A DNA stretch of 64,000 nucleotides from Eumeta japonica (GCA_005406025.1 BGZK01000279.1:372001-436000), one strand, 5' to 3'. Positions 12,051 through 23,370 are shown, counted from the stretch's first letter. Notes: generated by a model from the letters alone, not told the origin. Numbers and translations are program-made.

Positions 12051-12093
12051 CAATACCTAACATAAATAAATGCATTATTTATGTTAGGTATTG
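12051..12093. repeat. Perfect 19-bp-arm palindrome
   Basis: CAATACCTAACATAAATAA (12051-12069) pairs perfectly with TTATTTATGTTAGGTATTG (12075-12093) around the 5-nt centre ATGCA. It directly abuts a degenerate D-element end. Confidence 0.95.
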
Positions 12094-12180
12094 ACGTTTT
12101 TTGTATTTTGTACCGAGTCGAACTCGCCCATCGAGGGTTCCGTACAAAATTTGTTCCGTACAAAACTTTTAGATTTTTTT
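12094..12180 (+). repeat. D-element 5' end fragment
   Basis: GAGTCGAACTCGCCCATCGA followed by GGGTTCCGTAC matches the start of the full D element at 50.5 kb with several changes. A second TTCCGTAC lies about 20 bp downstream. Confidence 0.5.
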
Positions 12181-13439
12181 GTACAAATTAGTAAAAGCTT
12201 AAAATATTCTACAAAAGGATTTGGTTGCCCATACAATTATGACCGCGCATACCGTTGTTTAACTTTGATGATTGATTACGTACTTTAAAAAATAAAGACT
12301 ATATTTTTTTATGATTTAATTACAAAAGTATGATTTTCAGATTTTTTCTTAAATTTGCACTTGAACTTAAACTTCTCGATATTGCAAATATGAATATTAA
12401 TTTTAAATACCTTCGTACATTATAATACTACACTGTAAATATTAATTTTTTTTACTAATTCTTGTAGTTAATAAAAGGGTTAGTAGTTATTTCTTTTCAG
12501 TGTTACTAATCTAATGTAATAATTAAAGATAGGCAATATTCCCAAATAAACTTTAGTCTTTAAAACGTAAAATCAGTAATATAATTGCAAAATAGCATTT
12601 AGCACAGTATGCTATTTATATTATTACTCATTTAATTTTTAGACTGCCATTTTAAATTGTTTAGATGAATGCTTATTTCTTTAAGCGCGATTGGCTTGAA
12701 GCCAAGTCTTTCGTTGACTATTGTAATAAAGTTTATAAGAAAACAATATCAATGTACTTATTGTATAATATATATAAAATTAGACAGAGCTAACTAGTAA
12801 TATGTGACCTTATATACGTACCTTCACAGCGCTAGATAGAATACATTTAATGTTTTATTTTGCAAAAAAAGACATAGTGGTGAATTTTTTACTGTTTTTT
12901 TTATGTCGATTTCTCTGTTTTGGTGACATATAGTCGGCTTAATTATTTTACTACCTTAAACGATATTCTCAATATCCATTAACTAATTTAACACTATACG
13001 CATACCCCATTTCCGAATGGTCGCTTTTATAATTCTGCACGTCACAGTATCGCGGTCGTCGACGTCCGCGATCAAAATCGTTTTATATAATTCTTATGCC
13101 TTAGACGTTCAAAAATATTTGTGCAGTATATTGGAAGAGTGTGGACTTTCTGGTCAATAATCCACTTTGGCTGCGTCTTCTATATTTATTTAAGAGGTAA
13201 AAATAGATAATTAACCTGAACGTTTTGACAGCATGTGGTGCTGAAAGTGAAATATTTTATCGGATATTAACGGAAGGAATATTCTATACAATATTCGAAA
13301 AACTTAAAGATAAACCAGTCACGTTTTCAATTGTTATACCACAAACAAGGTCTTATCTCTACCGATTCGATTGAAGTAGTAACATAATAGTTAAATGCCT
13401 TTTTTTTTACTATTAAGATAAACAAAAACAGTAACTAGT
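12181..13439. other. AT-rich stretch, nothing recognised
   Basis: No gene, repeat family or strong structure identified. Confidence 0.4.
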
Positions 13440-13760
13440 AGGCAAAGTTACGACAGGAATTCTCGGGTTTAAGCGGACGAGGGGCGGGCGAGCGCGGACG
13501 CGTGACACGCCTACATCAAGATGAATCTTTGTAACTACACACTACATCGCAAAAATACCTCGAAGGTTTTACAGGGAAACCCAACTCCCACGATATCGTC
13601 ACGGTATAAGAGGACGTGTCGTGGACGTCCATGTCGTAGCGTTTCTGCCGACGGAACCTTAAAAGCGTCTTCATATATTTTCACGCGTTTGACTTCCCTG
13701 TATTTGACGTTGTGCCGTGGACGTCCAACGTGATATCGTTACGGTAAAAGTTGTATAGGC
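13440..13760. promoter_or_regulatory. GC/CpG-rich island with internal repeat
   Basis: Much richer in GC and CpG than its surroundings. It holds an imperfect internal duplication: GATATCGTCACGGTATAAG (about 13593-13611) against GATATCGTTACGGTAAAAG (about 13732-13750), and GTGGACGTCCA at about 13621 and 13714. The frame at 13521-13733 has no recognisable domain. A regulatory role is inference from composition only. Confidence 0.25.
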
Positions 13761-13969
13761 GCCCAATCTCAACCCGAAAGATTACTATCTCAAGGTTTTG
13801 GGCCTGCCTGTACGATATAGAAACTCCTCAATAGAAAAATTAGACTTAAAATGCGATTTTCTAATCTTCGAAAACGCGTGCAAATCTGAACACATTTATC
13901 TAAGCGGGGAACTGATGTCGCTTAATACGTTCCTCGAAGAAGAAGTTCTTGATCGTTCAAAAGCTATGT

Positions 13970-14138
13970 AATACGACTCACGAAACTCTGCCGCTCTGAA
14001 TTGCCTGCGAATGATACAATGCGCAGGTTTAACTCTCCCCGATCCTATCTTCGTATCCCCCGCGTGCCTACTCATACTTTACAGCGTTGCGACGCTTTCG
14101 TGTCTAACTTCACAGCGGCAGAGTTTCGTGCGTTATAC
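13970..14138. mobile_element. TIR MITE (family C), copy 2
   Basis: Left end CACGAAACTCTGCCGCTCTG (from 13978) is matched by an inverted right end (TTCACAGCGGCAGAGTTTCG, about 14109-14128), with one mismatch in about 21. Similarity may continue outward into CAGTATAACG-like sequence. About 154 bp, the same size as copy 1 at 8.13 kb. No coding capacity. Confidence 0.8.
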
Positions 14139-14164
14139 TGTACTACGCTGTTACAACGACACAG

Positions 14165-14305
14165 TATATTAGGGCTATTCATAGAGTACGTCACATGAGT
14201 CTCATCATTTTTAGGGCCTCTCCTCCTGTCCTTGTCACACATGGCCGATCATGTGCGATCAGCGCTACCCCGGTGTGACGTCACATGTTTAACAATTTCA
14301 AATGT
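14165..14305. repeat. Possible GTGACGTCAC-type repeat fragment
   Basis: GGGCTATTCATAGAGTACGT (about 14170-14189), a C-rich CTCTCCTCCTGTCCTTGTC part and GTGTGACGTCACATG near 14274-14288 resemble a widespread invertebrate inverted-repeat element whose ends read like GGGCTATTCA and whose body has GTGACGTCA motifs. From memory; no second copy in the window. Confidence 0.35.
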
Positions 14306-14795
14306 AGAAGTTATGAAATCAAAACGGCACTACCTGAAAATTTTATTTTCAAAATAAATACTCTTGATTCAGTTTAGATTCTCTATGTTTTAGAATTGGA
14401 GGTGCCACCTTACGGAGCTTATGACCTATTACCTCTATTGTTCTATCTTGTAGCCTCTTCCTGCCCCCTCCGTGGCCGTTAACGTGTGACGTGGTTTATG
14501 GACAGCCTCATAGATGAAACAGCTGTCATTGCAACTGTTCAACCTCAGCTGTTATTTTACCTACTGAAATGCAGAGCTCAGCATGAGTATACTATATTTT
14601 TGTTAAAGTACAATGTTCATTTTACGTTGGGACACTGGCCCGTTCAATTTTTATAGTATGCATTTCAAGTGCCACAAGCCATTTAAAGAATCAATAAAAT
14701 CTTTATTAAGACCTTTTAAGACCGTTAATTTAGTGATACGGTTTTTGTGTTAATTTTTTTTTCCTCTCCGAAAATCTATTTTATACTGTTGTTAA
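14306..14795. other. No gene seen
   Basis: Mixed sequence. GGGACACTGGCCCGTTCAAT near 14629-14648 is weakly like GGGACACAGGCCTACTCAAT near 7491-7510, possibly remnants of one repeat. Confidence 0.3.
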
Positions 14796-14797
14796 TG

Positions 14798-14872
14798 TGC
14801 GTATTATAATATTGTATAATGTGAGCGAAGCGAAATAATAACTTTATATAATATAAAATATTATAATACGCA
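14798..14872. repeat. 16-bp-arm inverted repeat
   Basis: TGCGTATTATAATATT (14798-14813) pairs perfectly with AATATTATAATACGCA (14857-14872). The next bases also pair mostly. The 43-nt loop holds GTGAGCGAAGCGAAA. Confidence 0.85.
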
Positions 14873-15059
14873 TAATTATTAAAAACTTAGAATATATATA
14901 AATTGAGAAAACTATATAAAAATAGACAAAATCGCGATTGATCACTACCGTCAACTAATTTCTATCCTAGTCAGGTATTTCTGCTTTTATTATCTCCTAT
15001 TTCATGGCGGCCGATTATTTCTCGGAATACAACTTTTGTAATTCCACAGTTAACAAAGA

Positions 15060-15600
15060 ACTCTTCTAGTGCGTCCGCCACCTGTCTGTCTGTCCGCGGC
15101 TTAGCTGAGATAATCTTAGTACTAGAGAGCTGTAAATTGGTATGGGTACATATATTAATTACGTTGACAAATTGGTTGAAGAAAATTAAAAAAAAATCCG
15201 GTACCTCCCCCAGACATAGAGTGGAGATGAATTTTTTTCGTCTATCCTACAGCGTGGAGTGTCGTTGGATATTTTATTCAAAAATATCGTGAGTCCGTGA
15301 AAATTATTTTTCAAATTAGAGATCCGGTTGCGAAATACTAAGCTTTAAAATGCTAAATTATGTGACAATCAATTGTCCCCCGACCAGATAAACAGTTATT
15401 TATAAATAAGACAAAAAAATCACGACAATAGCATACATCTACAACGGAGTTTAAAGGATAATTATCACAGCTGGCATTACAAGTTAACGAGTACCAGTCG
15501 ACCACTTTATAAAATGTACTTGGACAAGTGAAATGAAAAAAAATCGTACAAATTTCATTAAATATAAGGTTATGAACCATGTAAAATTATGGATATAATT
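15060..15600. repeat. E-like dispersed element fragment
   Basis: CTGTCTGTCTGTCCGCGGCT near 15083-15102, a TCCTACAGCGTGGAGTGTCG word near 15246 and GATCCGGTTGCGAAATACT near 15321 match, from memory, the body of a widespread lepidopteran element of the GGTTCCG-ended kind. The minus-strand frame at 15353-15580 is read-through of this repeat, not a gene. Confidence 0.4.
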
Positions 15601-16479
15601 ATTGTATAAGACTATAACATCCTTCACATCCGTTATATGTGGGCCCGTTTTTGAAGGTCATTAGCCACGAAACCGTGAACTTAATTAATGCGTTCGTAGT
15701 ATTAAATGAAAAATCAACTTCAAGTCCCCGTATTGCGATGCACAGCTATGGAACTTTACACCGCGCTCAGCCTAACACGTACTTAGTCGGTATTGTATAA
15801 AAAAAACAAAAAATTGGAAAATCCAAAAGTGCACGCCTCATAGCGGTTACTCCATTTTTACTAAAGAAAAGTGTGTGTCCGCTCCGACGAACGACTGGAG
15901 CTCACTCTTTATGAACGATTACAAATTACTTGGTATGTATTGTTCAATACTCTAAATTCTATATATTAACAAAAATTTGTACCGTAATCGTCATTTTTTT
16001 TTAAATTGAAATAAATTAAAAAAAAAATACTTACCGTGGTGTCAAAATTTTTACTTAAACATTGAGAATAAAAAAGACAGTCACGCTTCGGGTTTCTTAT
16101 GTTCTCTAGATTAAGATTTAATAAAAAAAAATTAAAAGTTTTTACTAAAAGACTCCTCAAAATTTTGTTTATTAAATATCAATTAAACTACACCGAATTA
16201 GACAGTGAAATTCAATAGGCTTCCATTCAGATGCATACTAAAGCGAATGGAAAAAAAACACTCGATTAGTGAAGTATTTCATTCGTTATCGTGACCACAT
16301 ACAGGATCCGCACATACAGACACATCGACGTCCACGAAAAAATTTGTAAAACAGTTTTTAAAACATGTTCTAGAACAAAATGTGTTTTGAAGATATTACA
16401 GATATTAAAATCAGTGATTATTCTTGTCGTTTGAGTGCATACATTATTTTACATGTAATAAATAAAGACATTTAAAGTT
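15601..16479. other. AT-rich stretch, nothing recognised
   Basis: No gene or repeat identified. Confidence 0.4.
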
Positions 16480-16690
16480 CAAAAAATCACTCGTTTTTCG
16501 TAAGGCGAGAGTAGAGCACTACCTCATGCGCTCCGCTTATGAAGCGTGCAAAAAAAATTACAAACACCAGGCAAATCGCAGTATTGTCAATGAAAGGAGC
16601 AAAATCGGCAACGGGGCCGGTATTGGAATAAAGAACATGACCCGGGTCGAAATTGAGACCGAGATCGGGAACAATCATTGTTAAATTTTG
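16480..16690 (-). repeat. Possible H-type low-complexity repeat
   Basis: GAGACCGAGATCGGGAACAA and ACCCGGGTCGAAATTG (about 16640-16675) are the purine-rich GATCGGGA-type words of family H, but the CCCGCG tail is missing or unrecognisable. Confidence 0.35.
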
Positions 16691-16894
16691 ATCGACGCTC
16701 AGCCAAACGGACGGGAAACGGCCAGCGTTGCTATGAAATATTCATCGAAATACATGTCAAAACTTATCACACTTTATTCGTTCTAATGTAAGGGCGAATA
16801 TTGTTGTAAACCTTTTTTGCAAATGTACTGATATAAAGAAAAGAATTGCGTTCGTATAACGATATTATATGTTTAATAATAAAAAAAGGGACCT

Positions 16895-17060
16895 CTAACG
16901 AAACACGCCAAGGTCGTTCGCCCGAAGAGCTCGTCCTGCCTTTATAGCTTGCTCCATCCCGCGCGTATTTCGCGCGTAAAGGACTAATTGGGACATCTTT
17001 TGCGCGTCGCCGGGTAAACACATCACGCGCGGCGTCAGCTCCACGCCGCGATTGTTGCCC
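16895..17060. promoter_or_regulatory. GC/CpG-rich island
   Basis: Dense in CpG with CGCGCGTATTTCGCGCGTAA (about 16959-16978) and CACGCGCGGCG. Frames through it have no recognisable domain. It may be a regulatory block or an old repeat; composition is the only evidence. Confidence 0.25.
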
Positions 17061-17084
17061 GATGAAAGCCGTCACATGTTACAT

Positions 17085-17350
17085 TGCGTACGGAGCTCGA
17101 TGATACGACGTTATATTTATTTATGTGTGTAGATTTTTGTAGGCGCTTGGGTAGGAATAGGATATCCGATGGTAGGGAAGGTTTTTGGAAAGGGAGTTGG
17201 TAATCTGAACTCGCACTCACTGGACGTAAAACAATAGCGGAAGCTGATACTTCACGTTTGTATTCTGTGAGGGTCCGGTATCTCACTGATCGCGCTGGTC
17301 CATTTTCGTGCTGCATTCATATTGACCACAGCATGGTCTTGCAACTCCAA
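17085..17350 (+). repeat. A-type dispersed repeat, copy 2
   Basis: AATAGGATATCCGATGG (about 17156), CACTCACTGGACG (about 17214), a GCGGAAGCTGATACTTCACG part, TATTCTGTGAGGGTC and GCTGGTCCATTT follow the A order. The 5' core (CCGCCCATGG) is eroded. Confidence 0.6.
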
Positions 17351-18585
17351 ATGTTGAATATATAACTGCTGTTGATGCTAGTTCTGAATTATTTAAAGAA
17401 TGAAAATACAGGTGATTTGACGATGGTGAGAGATCAACACAAAAACTCTTTTCTGATATTTTTTTATGTCAAAACTTGTAACAATACTGTGGTCATCCAC
17501 CAATCCCCATCAGTATTGCTGGCTCTTAAGATATTCGATTATGCACAAAAATGCTAGCTCATGTACTAATGCTTGTAATCTTCATCGATAACTCTACGAT
17601 TGTTTTCCGACAACTAAATGGCCATCGGAATTTTCGCGTCACTTTAAGATCTTTATTATTAATATGCTAGTGAATAAATGAATTAAATGTCTACGTGTCA
17701 ATCTACTTATGTGTTTATTGACCCGTCATACTTCAATGATATTAGAACATTATGAACATACCTAAAACTCGATTTATTGGTACTATCTGTTTCTCTGTAC
17801 CACATACATCGTGATACATAAATTAGTCTGATTAACCTGCGCGTAAACATTAAAAAATATCTTACCAGTAAGGCAGAAGTTGATATGTCAAAATATTTTT
17901 GTTACCTTGAAGGGCAACTTTTTCATCCTTCTCCACTCCGTGTCGACCCATCCACGTCAGATCATTCTCTGCTCGTTGCAGGGCTGTATCGTGCCGGAAT
18001 CTTATTTCAAATCGAGTGATTCAGACTTTAAGCCCTTTAGGCTGGTACGTGAGCAGAGGGCGTAATGTGTTCCCGGAGGCACAGAGCGGGGGGTTTAATG
18101 TGGTTTAAGTTAAAAACTCTTTGGCCGATTGACCCTCAGTGCCTGGACAACGTAGCTATGCCCGGCATCTTACGTGTTTGACATTGGAATACGACAACTT
18201 TCCGCTGGAAGAATCGTCAGTGTTTGTTTCCAAAAAATAAATGTATTGTGAGATTTACTTAAGCATTTTATTTCAATATTGCCATCTGTAACTCACGTCA
18301 CGTAACTACGAGAACCACTAACATAGCGACAATGCAATTACCTCAAAACTTCATAAATGACACTAAATGGAGCGACTTTTATGACGTTTTTATGACATCT
18401 TTCGAATTTATAAAGAAGACATCGATGTGGGTAAAGTTGAAAAGCATCTCCTTATCAAAATATTTTTTTTCTCGAAATCGTTATAGACAGACGTGGCATG
18501 TATAAATCGCCCATGACGTTTTCCTTTAACTTCGGAAAATGACTCTGCCGATGATAACTATCAGAACCAACTGTCGACATATACC
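17351..18585. other. No gene seen
   Basis: AT-rich, with a GC-balanced part at about 17890-18240 whose frames show no recognisable domain. Nothing else identified. Confidence 0.4.
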
Positions 18586-18589
18586 CAGA

Positions 18590-19400
18590 AATTCTTGGTT
18601 ACTGAGATTTTTATAAATTAATAAAGACGAATGTTTACTTTTTTGAGTGAAATTTTTAAGCGGCAGTTTAATAATGCATAATTGAACGAGAATTAAGAAA
18701 TTTCAATAACGCGTCACATTTCGGTATATTCTGTTACATGAGAGAGTAGAAAGATATAGAAAGAAGGAGAAAGAGAGCTATTACGTTCCGACGTCACGGT
18801 AGTGAAGCAAAAGGTAATAAAATAGTGTTAAGCATGCGCATGTTGTAGATGTACGCGTTAAACGCTATATATGAACAAATGTGTTACCACACGTTGTGTA
18901 ATTAATATTTATCATTATATTTCATGATTATTTATGACTTTTACGTTTGTGTTGTGTGGTTGTTTGATCATATCTCTGAAGGGTTATCATATAACCCTTA
19001 TATATCATATAAGTATAATTAAACTAGTAAAATTAAGTCAGTTATGACGTTTCTAGAATATAAGAAATTTCACTTCTACTACCCCTATGGTAGAAGTGAA
19101 ATTTCTTTCGTTTCCAATTTTTTTTACGTTTTTGTGTCAAATTCTTTATGATGTTCGCGCGCCGCTTCTCACTGCCGCACAAAATAGCCTACTTATTTTT
19201 TGCGGCACGTGTTCTGTCGTAAGGCTGCCGCCCTCAGCCCGCTGCCTGTGCAAAAGGGCCTTTTCTCACTACACATATGATTTATTACCATTAAAAAGGT
19301 TTAAAAGTTCATTTTCCGGTTTAAGTTTTTTGACAGCTTTTGATAGTTATCATCAGTAGAGTCATTTGCGGAAGTTAACGGAAAAGATCATGAAGACTGT
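18590..19400 (-). repeat. F-type dispersed repeat, copy 2
   Basis: Minus-strand counterpart of the copy at 6.94-7.31 kb, with the same word order (GCGTACATCTACAAC, GCATGCGCATG, AACACTATTTTATTACC, a CTTTCT-rich part). It carries a strong hairpin at 19062-19107 and a GC-richer block at 19150-19280. Probably a non-autonomous element; the boundaries are approximate. Confidence 0.5.
19062..19107. repeat. 18-bp-arm perfect hairpin
   Basis: AAGAAATTTCACTTCTAC (19062-19079) pairs perfectly with GTAGAAGTGAAATTTCTT (19090-19107) around a 10-nt loop TACCCCTATG. It lies inside the F-type copy and may be an element end or a small nested insertion. Confidence 0.95.
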
Positions 19401-19552
19401 ATATAATGAATAAGCATTGTTTGTTCAATAGATAATAGTATACAACTAGAATTTTAATTTAGTTCTTTTAACTATAATTTTTGTATGTTTGGAGAAGGTC
19501 GGCAAGGATCGCGCTAGCGAATCCTGTGTGAGGCATGCTAATGCATGGCATA

Positions 19553-20420
19553 TCAAAAAAACCGGTTAAGTGGCAATCTGACTCGTACGTGACGGTTCCG
19601 TACCTCCGTACAATGTTTTAAAAATGGTTCAGTAAAAATTAGACAAGTAGACGAGCTATATCAATGTCTGATATTCGTAAAGATCTGTAAAGTAATGGTG
19701 TTATTACAATCGTCAATATTTTTTTGACAAAATACTAGTAATATTTTGAATGTTTTCTCTGGTCAATCAAACTATTATTTTTCGAGGGTTTTGTTGTTTT
19801 ACTTATGAGTAGGTTTACACTATAGTTATTCTAGTTACACGCCTGTTTGTACATACAGCCATTATAAAGTTCAAGCAATAAAAGTCGAAAAAACACGTTT
19901 CTCGTATGGAAAATATCTTTAATATTTCTAACTTTATTTCTTTTTTGTTATTTGTTGCAACAGTGGCTATAGTAATGTAAATTCCGTGAAAATTTCAAGT
20001 ACGTGGTTAATGTTATTATAAAATTCGAGTTAAAAACGCTGATATAAATATCTTTCTTGTATGACAACACCCTTTAATTTTTATCTTTATTTTATTTTTA
20101 GTGTTTGTTGTTATAGCGATCATAGTAATACAGTATCGATGAAAATTTCAAATATTTAGTTAATGCCATTACAAAGATCCAATTAAAAACGCTGAAAATA
20201 ACAAGTTTCTTGTATGACGACCCCATTTAATTTTTAGCTTTATTTTATTTTTAGCATTTCTTGTTATAGCGGCCACAGTAATACATAATCTACGTAAATT
20301 TGTAGAATTTAATCATTACGGTTCAAGAGATAGAGTCCTGTGACAGAAGGATGGGCAGACAGAGGCGCTTATAGTAATAGGGTCTCGTTGGCGCCTTATG
20401 GTTACGGTACCCTAAAAAGG
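19553..20420 (+). mobile_element. D-type element, copy 1 (0.87 kb)
   Basis: Starts with ACCGGTTAAGTGGCAATCTG and GACGGTTCCGTAC, and ends with GGTTACGGTACCCTAAAAAG. The same layout is seen at 32.1 and 50.5 kb. Inside, a block ending in ...TTTTTAGC/GTGTTTGTTGTTATAGCG is repeated about three times (from about 19940, 20060 and 20220), an internal tandem typical of this family. No coding capacity. The ends form a GGTTCCGTAC / GTACGGAACC inverted pair. Confidence 0.65.
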
Positions 20421-20469
20421 ATCAAATTACAAGCATCCGAAACTGGCGAGTTTGCATGAAAAGATTGAT

Positions 20470-20565
20470 GGATCTTAGCGCAGCAAGAGACACATGCAAA
20501 AATCGTACCATGTGGAAATCTGTGGTCTCTGCATATCCTTTTAGGAAATAGGTGTGATTATTAAA
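20470..20565 (+). mobile_element. B-type LINE 3'-end fragment
   Basis: CGTACCATGTGGAAATCTGT, GGTCTCTGCATATCC and TTTTAGGAAATAGGTGTGA match the B signature at 2.6 kb. Strongly truncated. Confidence 0.55.
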
Positions 20566-20949
20566 AAAAAAAATATTCTGCTTCGAAAACAAAGTTCTCA
20601 ATAACTCGGATAGCATATCTCTATATTAATGTTGGATCAATTTTGTAATGAGATTTGCTGTGTACAATTAACATGAAATTGTTGTTCATTAAAGTAGATT
20701 TCGTTTGATGAATATTATATTGAACTATGCAAAGCTATTATCGCTAATCGCATGCGCATAACATAAGAGATAATATTTGCTTGAACAAGCGACGGCGTAG
20801 GCATCGGTGGAGCTATTTATTACAAGCCGGATGAGACGGTGATCCGTAACGCCGCATTTGTGACTGGCTCCGTGTATTGTCAAGTAAATCATGTGAGCGC
20901 TGTCAAATGTTGACATGTTAGAAAGTTATGAAAATTTATGTAATTTCTC

Positions 20950-21430
20950 GAGGGGACAGTACAATGGGTGCTGAAGGATTAAAAGCTATCTTGTGGCATG
21001 GTGTAACAAAGTTTATGGCCGAAATATTCAGTTGCTGTCGGCGGTTAACGGTGAAAGCTTTTACCTTTAGACTGAGCAAAGACCAACGGGAGCCGAGACA
21101 ATACATTGAAAAATTATTTAAATTAGCACATAGACTATCTATGTTTAATTTTATATCTCAAAGAACGCTAGGGGAATATGTAATTTCTTCGCGTACTCGC
21201 GTACATGCTCTCACAGAATGCAGGCGTGAAATAATAGCTTCCGCTTTTCCGAGTCGTCCAGTGAGTGAGAGTCCCGGTGGTATGATTCCCTTCCGTCAAT
21301 CCCCCTTCCATTAGATATCCTATTCCTTCCCAAGAGGCCAACGACGCACTGGTGACTCCTCTAAAGTTGTGAATGTCTATGGATGGTTGTAATCAACTCC
21401 TTTCTAATACTTCGTAAGCTCGTTTACTCC
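20950..21430 (-). repeat. A-type dispersed repeat, copy 3a
   Basis: On the minus strand it reads, in A order, CATTCACAACTTTAGAGGAG, ATAGGATATCTAATGG, ACTCTCACTCACTGGACG, GCGGAAGCTATTATTTCACG and CTGCATTCTGTGAGAGCATG. Best preserved at 21180-21400. Confidence 0.6.
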
Positions 21431-21489
21431 ACGAAAATGCCATAAAAACATTAACATTCAGCAGTAGTGCTTTTGAGTCCTTTGCATTT

Positions 21490-21565
21490 TCAAGTGTTCA
21501 TGGGCGGCGATCACCACTCACTCTCCGGTTACTCGTAAGCTCGTTCGCCTCTTTAAATGTATACA
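21490..21565 (-). repeat. A-type dispersed repeat, copy 3b (5' end only)
   Basis: ATGGGCGGCGATCACCACTC (about 21501) and ACTCGTAAGCTCGTTCGCC are, on the minus strand, the 5' end of the A family. The same TCGTAAGCTCGTT word also occurs at 21410-21424, so two A copies are stacked within 100-200 bp of the exon at 21648. Confidence 0.55.
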
Positions 21566-21647
21566 AATATATTTTGTAATGCTTCTAATACATCGAATTT
21601 CATGATTTAAGCAACGAAAGTGCATACGGCAATTAATTATGTCGCAG

Positions 21648-21834
21648 TGGTCGAGCACTCCCGCCCGCGAGTGTGCTCGCTGCCCGAAAAGGCGTACAAC
21701 CCCCGCCTGTCCGACGACCTGTACCGACTGCGCACCTTCTCCATCACCAACAAGGGCGGGGTGGTCAACTGCGGGGACTCCATCTGCAACAGGAGAAGCC
21801 GCTCCAACACTTCCGTCAATTCCACGAACAGCAG
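21648..21834 (+). CDS. Putative RGK-type GTPase, internal N-terminal exon
   Basis: A GC-rich 187-bp block in AT-rich surroundings. It follows a CGCAG acceptor (AG at 21646-21647) and ends at a good donor, CAG|GTAAAG (GT at 21835-21836). It holds 61 whole codons with two bases of a codon at each end. The peptide reads VEHSRPRVCSLPEKAYNP, RLSDDLYRLRTFSITNKG, GVVNCGDSI, ending RRSRSNTSVNSTNS. The frame has a TAA 12 bases before the nearest possible non-ATG start and no ATG, so this is an internal exon. The RLRxFSI...GVVNxGDSI pattern and the basic/serine-rich tail resemble the N-terminal extension of insect RGK proteins (Rad/Gem/Rem kin, small GTPases that modulate voltage-gated calcium channels), from memory. 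Coding is fairly sure; the family is less so. Confidence 0.65.
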
Positions 21835-21840
21835 GTAAAG

Positions 21841-23370
21841 GAAGAACTTGTCAAGTTCTTGTCAATATCGCATGGGATTTTTTTTTTCGTGTCTTTTTTT
21901 TTTCAGTTTACACGCGCACCTGTCGTTTTATCTTGTATATTTTCTCGGTATCAATATTTGCGACAAAATGGTACCAAACTATAAACTGTCGTGTTAGAAA
22001 ATATTTTTTGATTCAATTTAAAACAATTAAAACGTTGTACATTAAAATTTATAGAATGTTTCAATTTAGACTTTTCCTACGATACGACATTTTTTTAATC
22101 ATGAATAATTAAACGACGCGCAATTGATGTATTGTTTTCCTAAAGTAACTCGTAAAATAACTTTGATGTAAAAATAATTCGACACGCATTATCAAAATAA
22201 TTATTTGACTTCTCGTGCTTAGAGAAATAGGCGCTTAACGTACAAAATATCAGTAACCATAGACACTGAAGAAGTTAAACATCGATAATTCAATGCATCA
22301 ATTCAGTTAGACGAAAGTTCATAATTTAATGCACTCATGTAACACTGGTCACATCGAAAAACTGCTGATAAGTGTTACATTTACTTTCGAAAATATTTGA
22401 AGTGACAGCAGGTAGTTCATAATAATTATTTATTTTTATTTTAATCTTGTACTGGTGGTTAACAACAAATGCTACGTTATAACCGTGGTAATGTAAAAAT
22501 GTAAAATCGTTTTAGAATTTATGGACTTTATGTAGTTTATACGTGTAACTTTTGAATTTATGGGTTTGCGAATTTTCTTTTTGCCAACCTCATACGTAAA
22601 ATAGCTCTGAATAATATAGATACTACACAGACAAATAATAGAGCTCTGAAATTTCAAATCGGACTGGTCTGAAATTACTAAATTACAATTAGATTATTAT
22701 TAGTTACAACCATTCAATTATTAATAACTCAAATAGTAACTAAAATGAATTACCTAACATATAAAATTAAAGTGATTTAACTAGTAATTAAAATTATTTT
22801 GATTAACACATTTTTGTTAAATGCCAGTTCTAGATCATCTCAGATCTTAGGATGCAACGTTTAAAAATTAGACATGAAATCATACCTATTGCAAACAATT
22901 ATTTTATTTCTTTGCGAATTCTAAATCTACAAAGAATTGAATAACTTTTGCATTGCAGTCATAGTAATACCTTCAGTGATTCATGCGAAATTATTAAATG
23001 TCTATTAATACAAGAATGTTAAAAACGAACAATAAGTCTCAACTATAGAGCCTAAGGAATACAACACACTTACGTATTTAATAACGTATATCGATATAAA
23101 CATCACCCTTATTTTACCCTTAGGCAGATAAAAATAAAAACGTGGGCGCACGGCCATACTAGTTTCTGATACGTCTTAGTAAAAAAAAAAAACAGAATAA
23201 GAGCTTTTGCTGTAGGCGAAATAGGAGAAACGGCGATTTATAAGTTTGACAGCGGTCGGTCAATTGATTCAAGGTACCAAAGGTTATTTATAAATCTAAA
23301 TGGAAAAGTTGTTCCATTTAATACTATGTTCAGTTCTAGCCGTCACTCACTCGCGTTTGTAACTTTTTAT
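21841..23370. other. AT-rich intronic sequence
   Basis: No gene or recognisable repeat. The overlapping plus-strand frames here are read-through from the exon or AT-rich noise. Confidence 0.4.

Noticed and set aside
15353..15580. 75-codon minus frame rich in Cys and Phe
   Set aside because: It lies within an E-like dispersed element and shows no protein family.
21637..21825. Minus-strand frame over the exon
   Set aside because: Antisense shadow of a GC-rich coding exon.
21639..22112. Longer plus frame (157 codons) beginning MSQWSS over the same exon
   Set aside because: An out-of-frame reading of the GC-rich exon that then runs into AT-rich intron. The frame used for the exon has the splice-compatible end and the family-like peptide.
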